A DNA stretch of 64,000 bases, from positions 1-64,000 of the forward strand of contig JAMYHX010000007.1 of the NCBI GenBank assembly GCA_025529335.1, given 5' to 3'. Source of the DNA: Rhizopus sp. PT2906 (lineage: Eukaryota; Mucoromycota; Mucoromycetes; Mucorales; Rhizopodaceae). Shown piece after piece: positions 24,025 through 35,718 of the stretch. Each line of letters begins with the position of its first letter. Position 1 is the first letter of the stretch. The translations under genes and the position numbers were made by a program. The notes under the pieces are model-generated. The model had not been told where the DNA came from, did no database searches, and saw nothing but the letters and a program-made list of their open reading frames with translations.

Positions 24025-25561
24025 TGCTGTTTGCAAAAAGAAAGGAAAGGGGAACTAAAATAAATGATTTACATTAATTTCCCAAAATAGAAAAATTACA
24101 TGAACTATTTCACTTCAAGATATATTTCAGCAATTTGACCCTGTGTGCGTGTGTGATGTAGAAAAAGTATATAATTCACACTTGACAAATGAAGACTATA
24201 TCAATAGAGGTTATACACTCTTTCCAGAAAGTAAATTCGCCTGTCATCGAAAATAAATACACCCATGGTGAGAACAAAATTCATGTTGCATGAAATGTAA
24301 ATTCGTCGTCGCCAAGAATATTTTCGTAATATTAACAGGTGGACTCTGTCTTGGAGTTGAAATTAACTTAATATTAGAAATAGCCCTCTTTAGTCTGTTT
24401 GTAAAAGTTTAAATTCTTTATTCGGTCTTTGCATGAAATCAGAAGAACATGTAGTCATATTTGACAATGCATATTCTTGAATGGTCACGAAGCAGATTGC
24501 TCCCAGTTGCCTCTTCTTGTGCTCTGGGTTCTCTATGTCCTCCGTTCCTTTTTTTTTTTTTTGTTTAAATTATCCTGGGTAGTTATCGCTACTCTCCCCA
24601 GAATGCACCTTGGTGGTAAGTAAGACTAATATTAGGATATGTGTTCTAATACTAACATACTTTTTCTCTCTTTTTCTACATATAAACTCATTATCTCTCT
24701 CTCTCTCTCTCTCTCTTTTGACATGATGTCGTTTTATTCAAACATATTTTTCTTTGTCGTCTTTTTACGCAAATAATTTTTTATTTTATGACAACATTTT
24801 ATAAAATTAATGTCAATAATTAATAAAAATACAGTAAGTTGTCTGTAAATCTATAGAAACATATTAGGTTGACCACTGAGTTTGCTTAATGATTCTCGAT
24901 TTGAGTATGATTACAGACATTGACAAGAAGAGACTCATTACGATAAAAGATATTGATAAGATGGACAATGCATCTCAAAGCTCATAGTAGCATTTCCTTT
25001 TCTTTCACATCAACAGAGTTTCTAAATACCAAAAAAGGCAATGTGTAATTGATTTGGTAAGCACAGATTTATATCTACAAATTGCCCAATAAAAAAAGAT
25101 TCTCAATTAGAAAATGCTTTATTCTTTACTTCTCTCATCTGTGCGTCATATTTAGACCTATTGAGCCTTCTCTTTTTTCGCTTTGCTTGTTTTATATATA
25201 TATATATATGTATATATATATAAATCCCTTTGGAGACAACAGCAAGGGCAAACTCCGTTTAAACCATTGTTTTATTTGGAAAATAGGGTAAAGTCACACT
25301 GTACTCATAGAAATACAAAAAGTAAAAGATTGAAAAGAAGAAGAAAAGAGAAAGAAGGGGCTGAATTGATGATTGAATGAAAAACAAAGTCATGTTCATT
25401 GTCCAATTGATCTAAATAATCAGTAAAAATACAAAGAAGTAACAACAAATAAAAGCTTTGAACGGAAAAAAGGATCGGATATCATCAGTCCATCAATTCT
25501 AAATTTTCTTTTCCTTTTTTCTTTTTTTTTTTTTATATATATATTTTTATATTATTCAATC
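24025..25561. other. 1.5-kb intergenic region with microsatellites
   Basis: Shared promoter space between the SGNH hydrolase (minus) and the MFS carrier (plus). It contains a 26-base CT repeat near 24692-24716, a TA-rich run near 25193-25222 and several homopolymer T tracts. At 24233-24246 it has the 14-base string TTTCCAGAAAGTAA, also present in the MITE end at 13850-13863. No coding potential recognised. Confidence 0.55.
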
Positions 25562-27444
25562 ATGTCTGTCATTGAAGAAAAGGCAGACAAAATAGAATGC
25601 ACAGATAATGAACTAGTCTCACATCATTCAATATCAAATCATCATAAAGAAGAACAAGTGACCTGGAAAATGAAGACATTAGTACTGCTCTGTTTATTTT
25701 CATTACCAGGTAAAAAAATAATACAATATATAATCTCGTATTGGCTTATAAGATCTATATAGTTGGTTGTCATTATCTGGAAGCAACAGTTGGAACATTA
25801 AAGACAACATTAAAGCAGGTAATCAATATACTCTCTTCTCTTTATTTATGCTAATACCGATACCACGCCCAGGAAATGCAAATCAATAATACCCAATTTA
25901 GTATTTTACTATCCTCTGTTACACTTGTAAATACCGTTTTACCGCTCGTGGCAGGTTCTCTCATAGACGACGCTCATAGCATAGGCTCTGTACGTTCAAC
26001 ATTTATCGTAAGCATCATTATCCTACTCGGAAGCATACTAGTCTCTATTGGTGCCACTATCTCAAGCTATTCTTGTATGATGACCGGTCAAATCATCTAT
26101 GGTCTCGGTGGAGGAATGATCGTAACGATGCAGGAGGGCCTTATTTCCCGCTGGTTCCGGGATAAAGAAGTCACTATAATCATTGGCGTCATGCTTTCTA
26201 TTGCCCGATTAACCAAATGGGTGGCTAAAATGGTGGCATATCCTATTTATAACGCAACAGGATCCTATGCAAGTTCAATCCATATTGCTACCATGTTTTG
26301 TGCTTTGGGTGCACTGGCCAATTCCATCTACTGGTTCGTTCTTTGGCAAAAAGGATGGGCTACCGTGACAGGAAGAGAGGTACAGTCAAATAAATCAAGC
26401 CTTCACTATAAAAAGAAACAACCGTTCAAATGGTCCTATTCTGTATTGTTGCATATTCCAGGTATATTCTGGATGGTGCCCCTTGTTCAACTGGTTATGT
26501 CTAGTGTTCTTAGTAGCTTTGATGATGTTGCGACGTAAGTTTTAATCATATGTATAGCACACATTATCTAAACTTATGATATAGTGAGTACATTGAATTT
26601 CGTTATGATACTGACTTTGTCTTGGCTGGTGTAAGTCGGGTTCATTGTTTGTAAAAAAAAAAAAAGCAAGACTGACCTCTTTTAAAGTACCAAAGTAGTT
26701 TGACTCAAGTAGTTCCTATCGTCGTTGCTCCAATCCTAGGTATCCTTGTGCATAAATATGGCCAACGCCTGACGATATGTATGTTTTCTTGTTTAAGTAT
26801 CCACAGTATGACTGATCATTTTTTTTATAGTATTCTTTGCTACCATCATCCTGTTAGTCTCTATGGTGCTCCTCAGCTACACTTGGGTTACGCCAGCCGT
26901 CGGTATGATCCTATTTTCACTTGCTTTAGCCCTTGGCCCAGTATCTCTCCTGAGCTCCACTTCATTACTGCTACCACACGAACTTTCTGGTACAGGCATG
27001 GGCCTACACAAGTGCGCCAACAATATTGGCACCACAATTGTTTCTGTACTAGTAGGCTATGTTCAAGATCTCACCTATCACGACGGTGATCCTGATGACG
27101 ATAACTATGATCTTCAAAACGAATATACTGGTGTCATGATATTCTATCTTTTCTTAGCTGTTCTCTCCATCTTTATCGCTGCTACCTTTTGGTTACTCGA
27201 TCGCTTCGTTCTTCGTAGCTGGCTTCAGATAAACAAAGCGGAACGTGAAAAAAGACTTGATCAGTGCGTGGATGCTTGTGAAAAAGAGCAAAAAGAAACA
27301 AGTTTGAAGTATGTGGGTATGCAACTTAGAGATAAGAAAAAGTATATCTATGTCGTGTTCTTTCTATTCTGGTTGCTGGTCTCATGGGCTGTTTTCTTTA
27401 CATTTGCGCTCATGCCAATTTATGAAAACTACTCATTAAAATAA
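25562..27444 (+). CDS. Major facilitator superfamily transporter (MFSD1-like)
   Basis: Six exons (25562-25709, 25763-25818, 25873-26534, 26585-26630, 26688-26778, 26831-27444) give 538 residues with about twelve predicted membrane segments. The early INNTQFSILLSSVTLVNTV and the GQIIYGLGGGMIVTMQEG loop resemble the MFSD1 branch of MFS carriers, which are endolysosomal proteins exporting dipeptides in animals. The second half starts with VVAPILGILVHKYGQRL, the conserved G-x-x-x-D/H-R/K-x-G loop. The C-terminus has two extra hydrophobic segments after a charged loop (KAEREKRLDQC). Family level is firm; substrate and membrane are inferred. Confidence 0.85.
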
Positions 27445-27534
27445 AATCCCTCCTTTTCTTTATCATGATTTGCAGCAAATACTTGTTCAAGTGCTTCACT
27501 CAATATAATATATAGGAGTCAACACCGCTAAACT

Positions 27535-28230
27535 CTAAATAGATCTTTCTCTTTGGAGATATATGTTGTTGGAAGAATGCTTGGATATTATCCATACGAA
27601 AAAATAAGCTGGGGACAATTGCCAAGATATAACAAAATTGATATTATATACTTTATCTGATCTTACTGTACGGTACACAAGTAGTAGGAACGCTTTTTGA
27701 GAAACCTTATTGTAAGCTTCGGTAATGCGATCTTGCAAATGTTCTATCAGGGGAATGGGCTGGCAAGTATATACATACACTTTTCAACCAAGTTTTGAGT
27801 ATCAGCTCGTTTATGTATAGGAGCGTTATCCATGACCAGATAAGAATCGTGTATATACTCAAAGTCATCTATGATATTAAGAGCTTCGTTCAAAAAAACA
27901 CAGATGATGACTAGCCGTAGGTGTTTTCAATTTTAACAATAGGCGTTCCACCTCCCCTTAAGAGCCCACGTCATCTTTTTATGAAAGCTAGACTCATCAA
28001 TGAAAATATAGTTCCTGAGAAAATTCGTATCTTGGTTGAATTGCATCTTTATCACTGCTTCCATCCATTCAAAAATGCGACAAGTGAAATTTTGAAATCC
28101 GACAATTGTACATGGAAACGCTGCAGGCCCAATCAATAGTAAAGGAGTTGAACACACCAATGATCTTGTTGCAATTACGATCCCTTCTCCGCCGATCTTT
28201 TTCTTCCTCTCTCTTTTTTTTTTTTTTTTC
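27535..28230 (-). pseudogene. Dead Tc1/mariner-type transposase
   Basis: Fragments in shifting frames line up in the order of a DDE transposase: NYIFIDESSFHKKMTWALKG (first Asp), then a frame change and GTPIVKIEN with a stop, then DSYLVMDNAPIHKRAD (second Asp), then PIPLIEHLQDRITEAY, a worn form of the SPxLNPIE-x-xW motif. At least one frameshift and one stop break the frame, and the N-terminal DNA-binding part is absent or unrecognisable. The element belongs to the IS630-Tc1-mariner superfamily. Intact terminal repeats were not identified by eye. Confidence 0.7.
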
Positions 28231-28271
28231 TCCTTTTACTGTTTCATTTGTGTGTGTGTGTGTTTTGGAAA

Positions 28272-30433
28272 ATGTCAAGTCCTTTACCAGTAAACGCCAA
28301 AAGAAGGAACGGTGATGATGATATAGACGATCATGTTGGCTCCTTTGACCGTGCAGAGTCTATAGCCAAACTTGGTTCATCCATACCCTTTGGTACTTCC
28401 CCAGCGAGAAGCATACGGTCACATAGAACCTATGGTAGTACGCATCCTCATGATCCATCCAGACCTCATTCTCCCTATGGAGACACTCTGACGGTAGACA
28501 TGCCTGATGAAGAAGTGGCCAGAGCTGTCAGACGTCATTTGGTATCCACATCACCTTCTGGTTCTCATCTACGTCCACCTTCAGCTCATCCTAGTGTCCA
28601 TAGCGAAGATGACGAAGTACAGAGCATACACAAACTCCCAGGTGGAGCGATTACACATGATATCTATAAATGGACAGAATCGGTCGAACAAGAACAACTC
28701 GCTCGTAAGAAACGGTCTCAATCGATGATGGTCGTCCCTCACCAGCCGTCAGACCCTGCTCTGGCTAATCTCAAGGATCCTGGAGGATTCCGCCGTCATT
28801 TTGTGTTTAGGAAGGCGGCCAAGAAGGGTAAAAAGCCGCCCATGTGGGTTACGAGTTCATTTGTCGATTTCCTGGCCCTGTATGGTCACTTTGGTGGTGA
28901 GGATTTAAGTGATGAAGAAGGTTTAGATAGCGATGAAGAAGAGGAGAGAAGAAAGCGATGGCAGGATCGTGTTGAAGAAGAAGAAGAAGAAGAAGAAATG
29001 GATGAAAGCACGAGATTACTGAAGCAGGCACGAGCAAATGCAGTACAAGGAACCGCAACCCCAGCTAAGGCTGTCTTTTTACTTCTCAAGTCCTTTATTG
29101 GTACAGGTGTCATGTTTTTGCCCAAAGCGTGCGTTTATTATAAATATAGAGATAGTGTAGAGCGAAGGCTAAATTTGTTGCCATAGATATTTTAACGGTG
29201 GCTTGGTCTTCTCGACTGTTTTCCTGTCATTTATTGCAGCCATCACGCTCTATTGCTTCTTACTTTTGGTAGAGACTCGTAACAAGATACCTGCCTCCTT
29301 TGGTGATATCGGAGGTATCCTGTTTGGTAATTCCATGCGAATGCTTGTCTTGGTAGCCATTACTACATCTCAGGTGAGTTTGTGTGACAATGAATGCTAT
29401 TCGGAAACGCTGATCGTATTTTCTTCCACAGATCGGCTTTGTTTGTGCCTACATGGTATTTGTAGCACAAAGTATACAGGCAATGGTTCAAGCTATTACA
29501 CACTGTGAAACAACCATCCCTCTCCAATATCTCATTCTGGGCCAGGTTGCGATCTATGTGCCCTTGGCTATGATCAGAAAGATTCAAAAATTGTCATTCA
29601 CAGCATTGATTGCAGACGCCTTCATCTTGATCGGTTTGGTGTATTTGTACTATTATGATACCTTTACGTTAGCCCTCAAGGGTGTTGGCAATGTCGAATG
29701 GATCATTAACCCTTCATCCTTCCCAATGTTCATTGGTACAGCCGTGTTTACTTTTGAAGGCGTTGGTTTAAGTAAGTAAAAAAGATAGCGAGTGATTTCT
29801 CCAATACACAGCATGGCTAATCTACGCATCTATCTAGTTATTCCTATTACTGAATCTATGAAAGATTCAAAAAAGTTCCCCAAGGTCTTGTCTTGGACTA
29901 TGCTATTCATTACTGCCCTATTCATATCTGTCGGTTTACTCTCCTATCTGGCATTTGGTGACCAGGTACAGACGGTCATCTTGTTAAATCTACCAGTGAC
30001 CCCGACTGTGAATGCGATTCAAGGTCTATACGCCATTGCCATCTGTCTTTCCATTCCCTTACAGCTCTTCCCTGCCATTCGTATTGTCGAAACGGGACTC
30101 TTTTCCAAGTCTGGTAAATACAACCCAATTGTAAAGTGGCAAAAGAATATGCTGAGATTTGCTACTGTCTTACTTTGTGCTGCTATTGCGATTGCTGGCT
30201 CTGCGGATCTTGACAAGTTTGTATCTTTGATTGGATCAGTATTTTGTATTCCACTCTGCTTCTTGTTCCCTCCTCTGTTCCACTATAAGGCAGTGGCTAA
30301 ATCTTGGGTGAGTAAGGCTGTGGATATGGCCATCATTACATTTGGTGTAGTCTGTATGCTCTACACTTCTTATATAACAATTGGGCTATGGACAGCAGAA
30401 AGTGAGCCCGCGGCTCCTATTTCTCGTTGTTAA
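28272..30433 (+). CDS. AVT3: Vacuolar amino-acid transporter (AVT3/SLC36 type)
   Basis: Four exons (28272-29128, 29187-29373, 29432-29771, 29838-30433) give 659 residues. About 260 cytosolic residues come first: Ser/Pro/His-rich, then an acidic run (EEEEEEEE near residue 240) and STRLLKQA. The Aa_trans domain follows with about eleven membrane helices, starting AVFLLLKSFIGTGVMFLPKAY and including ASFGDIGGILFG and VFTFEGVGLIIPITESM. This long acidic N-terminus and the GxGxxxLP start match fungal Avt3/Avt4, which export neutral and basic amino acids from the vacuole. The ATG follows a polypyrimidine and GT-repeat leader. Assignment to AVT3 rather than AVT4 is not certain. Confidence 0.88.
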
Positions 30434-30872
30434 CCAAACTGAATTTTTGTTATAAAAATATACCTTTTTTTACATTTATATACTTTTCAGAAGACTAAAT
30501 TTGTGTTTATTAAATAAACTGATACAAGTCCAAGACCAAAAAGCGCTCAAGGTTTGCAAATGGGATAATATATTATACAACAAACGGCCAGATATAACAT
30601 TTATAATAGAGTGTATAAGATAAACTATGCTTGCTTTGTAAGCTGCAATCTATTGAGGCCCCTTATTGCAGATGATGGTTGTAACGGAAAAGACAATATC
30701 ACTGGGACTGCATTCATATTTGAAGCGAGAATTTGCTCGAGAAGCGCAGCAAAAAGAAAGGATATGTCATTCTATTTCAGTTTTAAGAAATTAACTTTTG
30801 ATATAAAACACTCAACAAGTATTATTTCAAAGGATTTTATTAATGGTTTTCATAACAATTACATATTTCAAA
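30434..30872. other. 3' intergenic region with duplicated sequence
   Basis: Tail-to-tail spacer between the AVT-like gene and secreted-protein copy 2. The right end (about 30780-30872) matches the 3' flank of copy 1, including ACCATTAATAAAA and TAATACTTGTTGA, with a small indel. No gene seen. Confidence 0.5.
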
Positions 30873-31217
30873 CTAAGGGAGATATTGTTCTGCGGAAATA
30901 GTAGTTGGCTCAGTATCAACCATTTTGCGGAAAGTGAGGTCAGGTCTTTGATATCGAAGTCCATCCAGTTTACCATCACTACGAAGTTTCTCCCAATCAG
31001 CATAATTTATACGAACCCAACCACTAGGACCACAACAATTGTACTTGACATCACTAGTGATAACCCCGCCAGTGTAGCTGATCATAGCGCACTTTTGTGT
31101 GTATATTGACAATTCAACAGTAGCAGCACCTTGATTTATGGTTTTGAAACAATCAGGCTCGGCATTGGCAACCAATAAGTTTGCAGCAAGAAGAATAACA
31201 GCGATTATAGTTTTCAT
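30873..31217 (-). CDS. Small secreted cysteine-containing protein, copy 2
   Basis: Single exon, 114 residues, same length as copy 1 at 14910-15254 but on the opposite strand. Signal peptide and all four cysteines are kept. I count 11 base differences over the 345-base frame; two are silent and nine alter seven residues (S3T, V31A, G37S, T45M, one L/V after GPSGW, and G/D and N/E near the end). Its TATA-containing promoter block is displaced by about 490 bases compared with copy 1. Function unknown; see copy 1. Confidence 0.78.
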   Translation of the reverse strand: MKTIIAVILLAANLLVANAEPDCFKTINQGAATVELSIYTQKCAMISYTGGVITSDVKYNCCGPSGWVRINYADWEKLRSDGKLDGLRYQRPDLTFRKMVDTEPTTISAEQYLP

Positions 31218-31708
31218 TGTAATAATTTCACTATCAAAATTAGAAATAAAAGCACACAAGAAATACTTTGAGACGCTTTTATCCTGTGAAAAGATAACAA
31301 GATAAAAAGAATATAATATAATAATAACCTATGAGAACAAGGAATTGAGGTTAGTTTAAATACTTGTTGTAGCTGATCGATAAATGAGAGATGAGACGAG
31401 ATTGTAAGGGCTTCAGTGTCCTTTTTGATACAAGTTACAGTTCTTGACCCTTGTTACTGATAGTACCCTAGTCAGAGACGGAGTGAAGATTGCATGAATG
31501 AACAGTATGTGAGCTATTATAGCCTTGATCAAATCCATATCTAATCTACTCTTGACATCATTTTATGCAAAGACTCTAATGCATGAAGATCGCGTCATTC
31601 CTTATTGCGTAATTTAATACCACATCATAGATAAACCTTGTCTGGATGAGTGTGCTGTTTCAGCTTTACTGTATAATTTATCATATATTATGTCTTGCTT
31701 GCAACATT
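31218..31708. other. ~490-bp insert between copy-2 gene and its promoter
   Basis: In copy 1 the promoter block runs straight into the ATG. In copy 2 the same block is at 31709-31810, and this AT-rich stretch separates it from the ATG at 31217. TTCAT is found at both edges (31213-31217 and 31704-31708), which could be a 5-bp target-site duplication. No reading frame or clear terminal inverted repeat is visible. It could instead be a 5' UTR intron gained by copy 2 or sequence deleted from copy 1. Confidence 0.5.
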
Positions 31709-32583
31709 CATATTAAGATTGTATGTATGATGGTAGCCATGAAAGAAGCGCCTTCTTATATATATATACTTTTAAGCTCGACAAATCAATCTACCATATG
31801 ACTATGAAGTAGTTCTTCGTTCTGTTTTGTTTGTACACAATTGACTATGTGCTGGCGTTAATAGTCAAGAGTTAGAGAATAGATGCTTTATTTAAGAGTC
31901 ATTAAACACAAAAGAATGAAGTACACTGACATAGTAAGAAGTACTTACAGCTGTAGTTAAATGGTAGCTAAAGAATAAAGTATGCATACAGGTGGCAAGT
32001 ATTTGCGGTAGAGTAATAGTATTTTGACATTCTATTTCATGGATTACGCGTTGTGCTACTCAAGCATCATTTTACTCACATACATGTGCTTAAATGTTTA
32101 ATTATACAGCTACGACAAACAATAAGTTCATGTTGGAGTTTATAGATGTAACACTGCTTCATCCTTATTTTTATGCAATCTCTTCAATAGAAAGTATATA
32201 TCCAAAGAAAGAATTCGTGTCCCCAATGTTTTCATAAAAGGCAGCTTTTTTAAGCAACACTTTGTTCAATGACCGTAGTGTTTCAAAAATAAAGTACAAC
32301 AAACACAGAGTGAATTTGAGTGAATCTAAATTATATGGCATACTATTAGCAATACTCCTTAACTAGGCTAGATAAATTGTGATACTGAAGAAGAAAATAT
32401 TCATGCATATCAATCAACCAAATAGCAATATGAAAAAAAAAAATCAATGTATTGATCATACTCGTGTGCTGTTTAGTGAACAAAGATTCATATACAAAGA
32501 TGCTCATCTAGAGCTAAACACTATATAAAATGAAAATGACCCAGTGGTAATTTTTAAAATTCAGTAAAAGACAGCGTAAAGCA
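31709..32583. other. Duplicated promoter region of copy 2 and spacer
   Basis: 31741-31810 holds the inverted promoter block (GCGCCTTCTT, TATATATATA, CCATATGACTATG). From 31900 to about 32060 scattered matches to 14580-14730 continue (GAAGTACACT, TAGTTAAA, CATTCTATTTC), so the duplication reaches several hundred bases beyond the gene. The rest is AT-rich and shows no gene. Confidence 0.5.
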
Positions 32584-34030
32584 TTAAATTTCACTGTTCA
32601 TTGTTACATCAGGTTTTGGTGGCAAATCTCTACCAGCCTTTGCCCATTCTTTCAACACTTCACCAGGCTCACCCAGAACTTCGATAGCACGAATACGGCG
32701 ATTATGTTCATTATCACATTTGACTCCTTGTTTGCCGATAACAACACGACTTGACTCTTTGTCCATATTCTTTTCTCCCTGCTTCACAAAGGCACGCACA
32801 CCATTCACCATGACAGGTCCATCTGGCTTGAAATGCTCTGACGCGCTATTCACAAACTCATGAACGGTATCATAGCATTTTAAGCGTGCACAAGTATTCA
32901 AGAACTGTGCAGAACAGCTTGGACAGCAAAGCATCAAGATGTTGCAAGAAGAGTGAGAGCAGTTTTGGTATCTATTGCATGGTTGTCCACAGATTTGGCA
33001 TTTACCAAAGACATCATCTGTAATCTTTTCACCCATGCGTGCATCAAATGTGAAATTCTTGCCTTTGAAAAGTGATTCTTTATCCTCTTGTTCCGCGATC
33101 CAGCGACCATATGCAGTGATACCGCCATCGACTAGATGCACTTTTTTGAACCCTGATGCGGACTGTAAAATGGCACCTGCCTTTGTGCATCGAATACCAC
33201 CAGTGCAGTACATGAATATTTCTTCGTCCTTTGGAACTTCAGCGCAGATTTCGTTCATAGCTTTAATACAATCTTTATAAGTATCTGCGTCTGGGCGGAT
33301 GGCACCTTCAAAAAATCCAATGTTGCTCTCGTAGTGGTTTCGCATATCGATCAATATGGGCTTCTTTCCATGCTGTTTTTCATATGTGGTGAGCTTCTCA
33401 TGCCATTCAGCCGGTGAGAGATGAGAAGGTACGTTATTGAGATCGTAAGAAGAAGGGTCTAGGCCGTCGACGATAAGCTATAGAGTGAAAAAAAAATAAT
33501 CTGTCAAATCTTGTTTCACATTTTGAATCCATTCTTACCTGCTTGCGGATACGGACATGCAAAGCACGGAAAGATCTCTTACCGTGCTCTGTTCCCAAAT
33601 TCAAATCCATCAAGTCTCCTCCCACCAAGGGCTTAATGCTATTTTCTACATATTCCTGAAGCTTTGGAAGGCATTCTTCAGGACAAGCCATTTGAGCGTT
33701 GATGCCTTCTTTTGAAATATAAATTCTTCCAACGATGCCAAGTTCACCAAGGTCGATCAATAGTTTTTCTCGAAGTTCTTCTAGTTGAGACTGAGTAAAG
33801 TCATGAAATTTATAGAAAGCAAGTGTCTTGTAAGTAGTTGGATCATAGTTTTCTATTTTAGATACAGGTTGGTTGCGTAAAACGGGTGTGCAAGTGGATA
33901 GCTCGGAAGTGGGTATATGTGTTGTCAGATCAGTCATTGGTGTATAATGTTTAAATATGTTTTGAACTCGAGTGTGTCTTTGGCTGATCAATGATAATCG
34001 TGTGCTAGATCTAACCAAACAGCGAAACAT
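32584..34030 (-). CDS. TrhO/TSTD2-like rhodanese-domain protein
   Basis: Two exons (33539-34030, 32584-33477) give 461 residues. The N-terminal acylphosphatase-like domain (AFYKFHDF, GRIYISKEGINAQMA) is followed by a rhodanese domain with LIDMRNHYES and the active-site loop YCTGGIRCTKAGA. A Cys-rich segment (CQICGQPCNRYQNC, CCPSC) follows. This is the UPF0176/YceA layout. Bacterial TrhO hydroxylates U34 of some tRNAs; animal TSTD2 is the eukaryotic relative with unproven activity. The first 40 residues are basic and Ser/Arg-rich, with a second ATG after KHYTP, so alternative mitochondrial and cytosolic forms are possible. Single-gene tRNA-modification function is inferred. Confidence 0.85.
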
Positions 34031-35718
34031 GAATAAAAAACTGACAGGGCAAGAGGCTTTATAAATCAAGGGGCAAATTTTAGCTGTAGAAAAAAGAAAT
34101 GCCAGTCACAACTGCATTTTGGGTCAAAATCAAGGTACAGCATAAAGAGAAGTTGTATTTCATGATTTTCATCAATGATAACCGAGCGTATAGATATGCT
34201 TAAATCTATAATTAAAAAAGTTGACAATTCATATTATAATTACTTTGATCTTTGATAGTCAGTGGTAGTAGTATCTTTGGCCTGAATTCACAGTGATTTA
34301 TATCAAGGATCCAAAAAAACTAGACCTTAAACTTTATAAATGTTGCATATGCTATACATTTTATTTGATATTGTAATATCAACATTAGTATTTTAAATGT
34401 AAATCTAAAGTTCTGATGTATTCAATTGTGTTACTGCACGATTGAAGAAGCAGTCAGCCACAGCTTAATTAAGCGGTCACATATACAAGAAAGGTAACAA
34501 TACAAAAATTTTTTTTATTGTAACTCAGAGATACTTTAAAAAGAGTGTCATCACGTCAAACGAGCATCTTGTTCTCTTTTCTTACTTGATGTAGATTATA
34601 AAAGGTAAAGTATAGTTTTTATTTTATTGGTTTAAATGTGTACATATTCAAGGGACATATATTGTTTCCCTTATGCACAGGATGAATAAGTAAACTGGCA
34701 TAGTTCAACAGACAAGGACTTACTACCCTTCGAATGTTGACGAAAAATACTTTCGCCCCTATCTGATCATACGTGTACATAACAATACCATATTTATATA
34801 TTTATTTGATATGTATTCCTTACTAATTTATCCTTTAATTAGATATGTATATCTTGCATGCTACTAATATATTGTATGTTTTGAATAATAAAAAAACCCA
34901 TTGTCTTGAATCTCTTTGTGTTTTTTATAATGTTTGGTTTATATAAGAGTTATTTCTAATGAGAGCACATTTTTATTCAAACTTTCTAATGTGGCTCCTA
35001 CTACACTTGGCCGAAGGAAAAAATAGTTTTACAAGGCTTATTTTCTGATATTTTCTTGTAAAGCTAACTCGAATGATCATCTATTTGCTACTGTCCGCTT
35101 TTTTTTTCCTTCGCTATCAACGTTAGCTATGCCGTAGCTATTATTTTCATTTTTACTGCTGTTGCTGTTGTCTTCTAAGCTACTTTCTAGCATTCTTTAT
35201 TGGCCCTTTTGATGCGTCTCCTTTGCTTTTATTAAGCAAGTTTTAGCTTTCTATCCTACCGTTGATTTCCACTATGTTAGGTTGTGTGACATCAGAAACT
35301 AACACGTTACCAAGAGTAAAAGCTCCGTAAAAAACGCGTGCTCCATTTATCAGCTTTAACCTTAGTAACAGCAACTACGGATCAATTTTGAAATAGAGAA
35401 TCGTTCTAGCTCCTGACGTAGTTCTAAGACCAAAGCTTTAGTCCGAAAAAGAACAACGACGTTTGATAAAAGCGCCTGGATTTCAAGCTGTTGGTGCCCC
35501 TATTTGTGAGGGTAGCTTGAATAAGCATACTTTATTTATCATAAAATTGCCACCGTAATTTAGTCCTTTAATAAAAGCGTGTGACAGATAACATGTTCTA
35601 ACCTTGTTTTTTTTATCACGAAATTATCTCTGTCTTGTGACTGTTTTTGGCATTCTTTCTGTTTGAACAATTGCTGCTGAAAACGCTGGGTATTTTTCTT
35701 TTCCATATAAAATAATAA
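34031..35718. other. 1.7-kb spacer with a decayed reading frame
   Basis: Divergent promoter space between the TrhO-like gene and the RSC7/PHD gene, very AT-rich. An ATG at 34099 opens only a dozen codons. At 35274-35562 one frame reads through about 95 codons with three stops (see separate entry). Nothing else recognised. Confidence 0.5.
35274..35562 (+). pseudogene. Decayed coding relic, unidentified
   Basis: A single frame from ATG 35274 to TAA 35562 reads sensibly apart from three internal stops: MLGCVTSETNTLPRVKAP, KTRAPFISFNLSN, VLAPDVVLRPKL, then EQRRLIKAPGFQAVGAPI and CEGSLNKHTLFIIKLPP. Base composition here is visibly less AT-rich than the surrounding spacer. I do not recognise the family; a retroelement ORF is the likeliest source. 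Low confidence. Confidence 0.25.

Noticed and set aside
34099..34140. ATG followed by a good donor site, divergent from the TrhO-like gene
   Set aside because: Only a dozen codons and no convincing next exon; cannot be supported as a gene.
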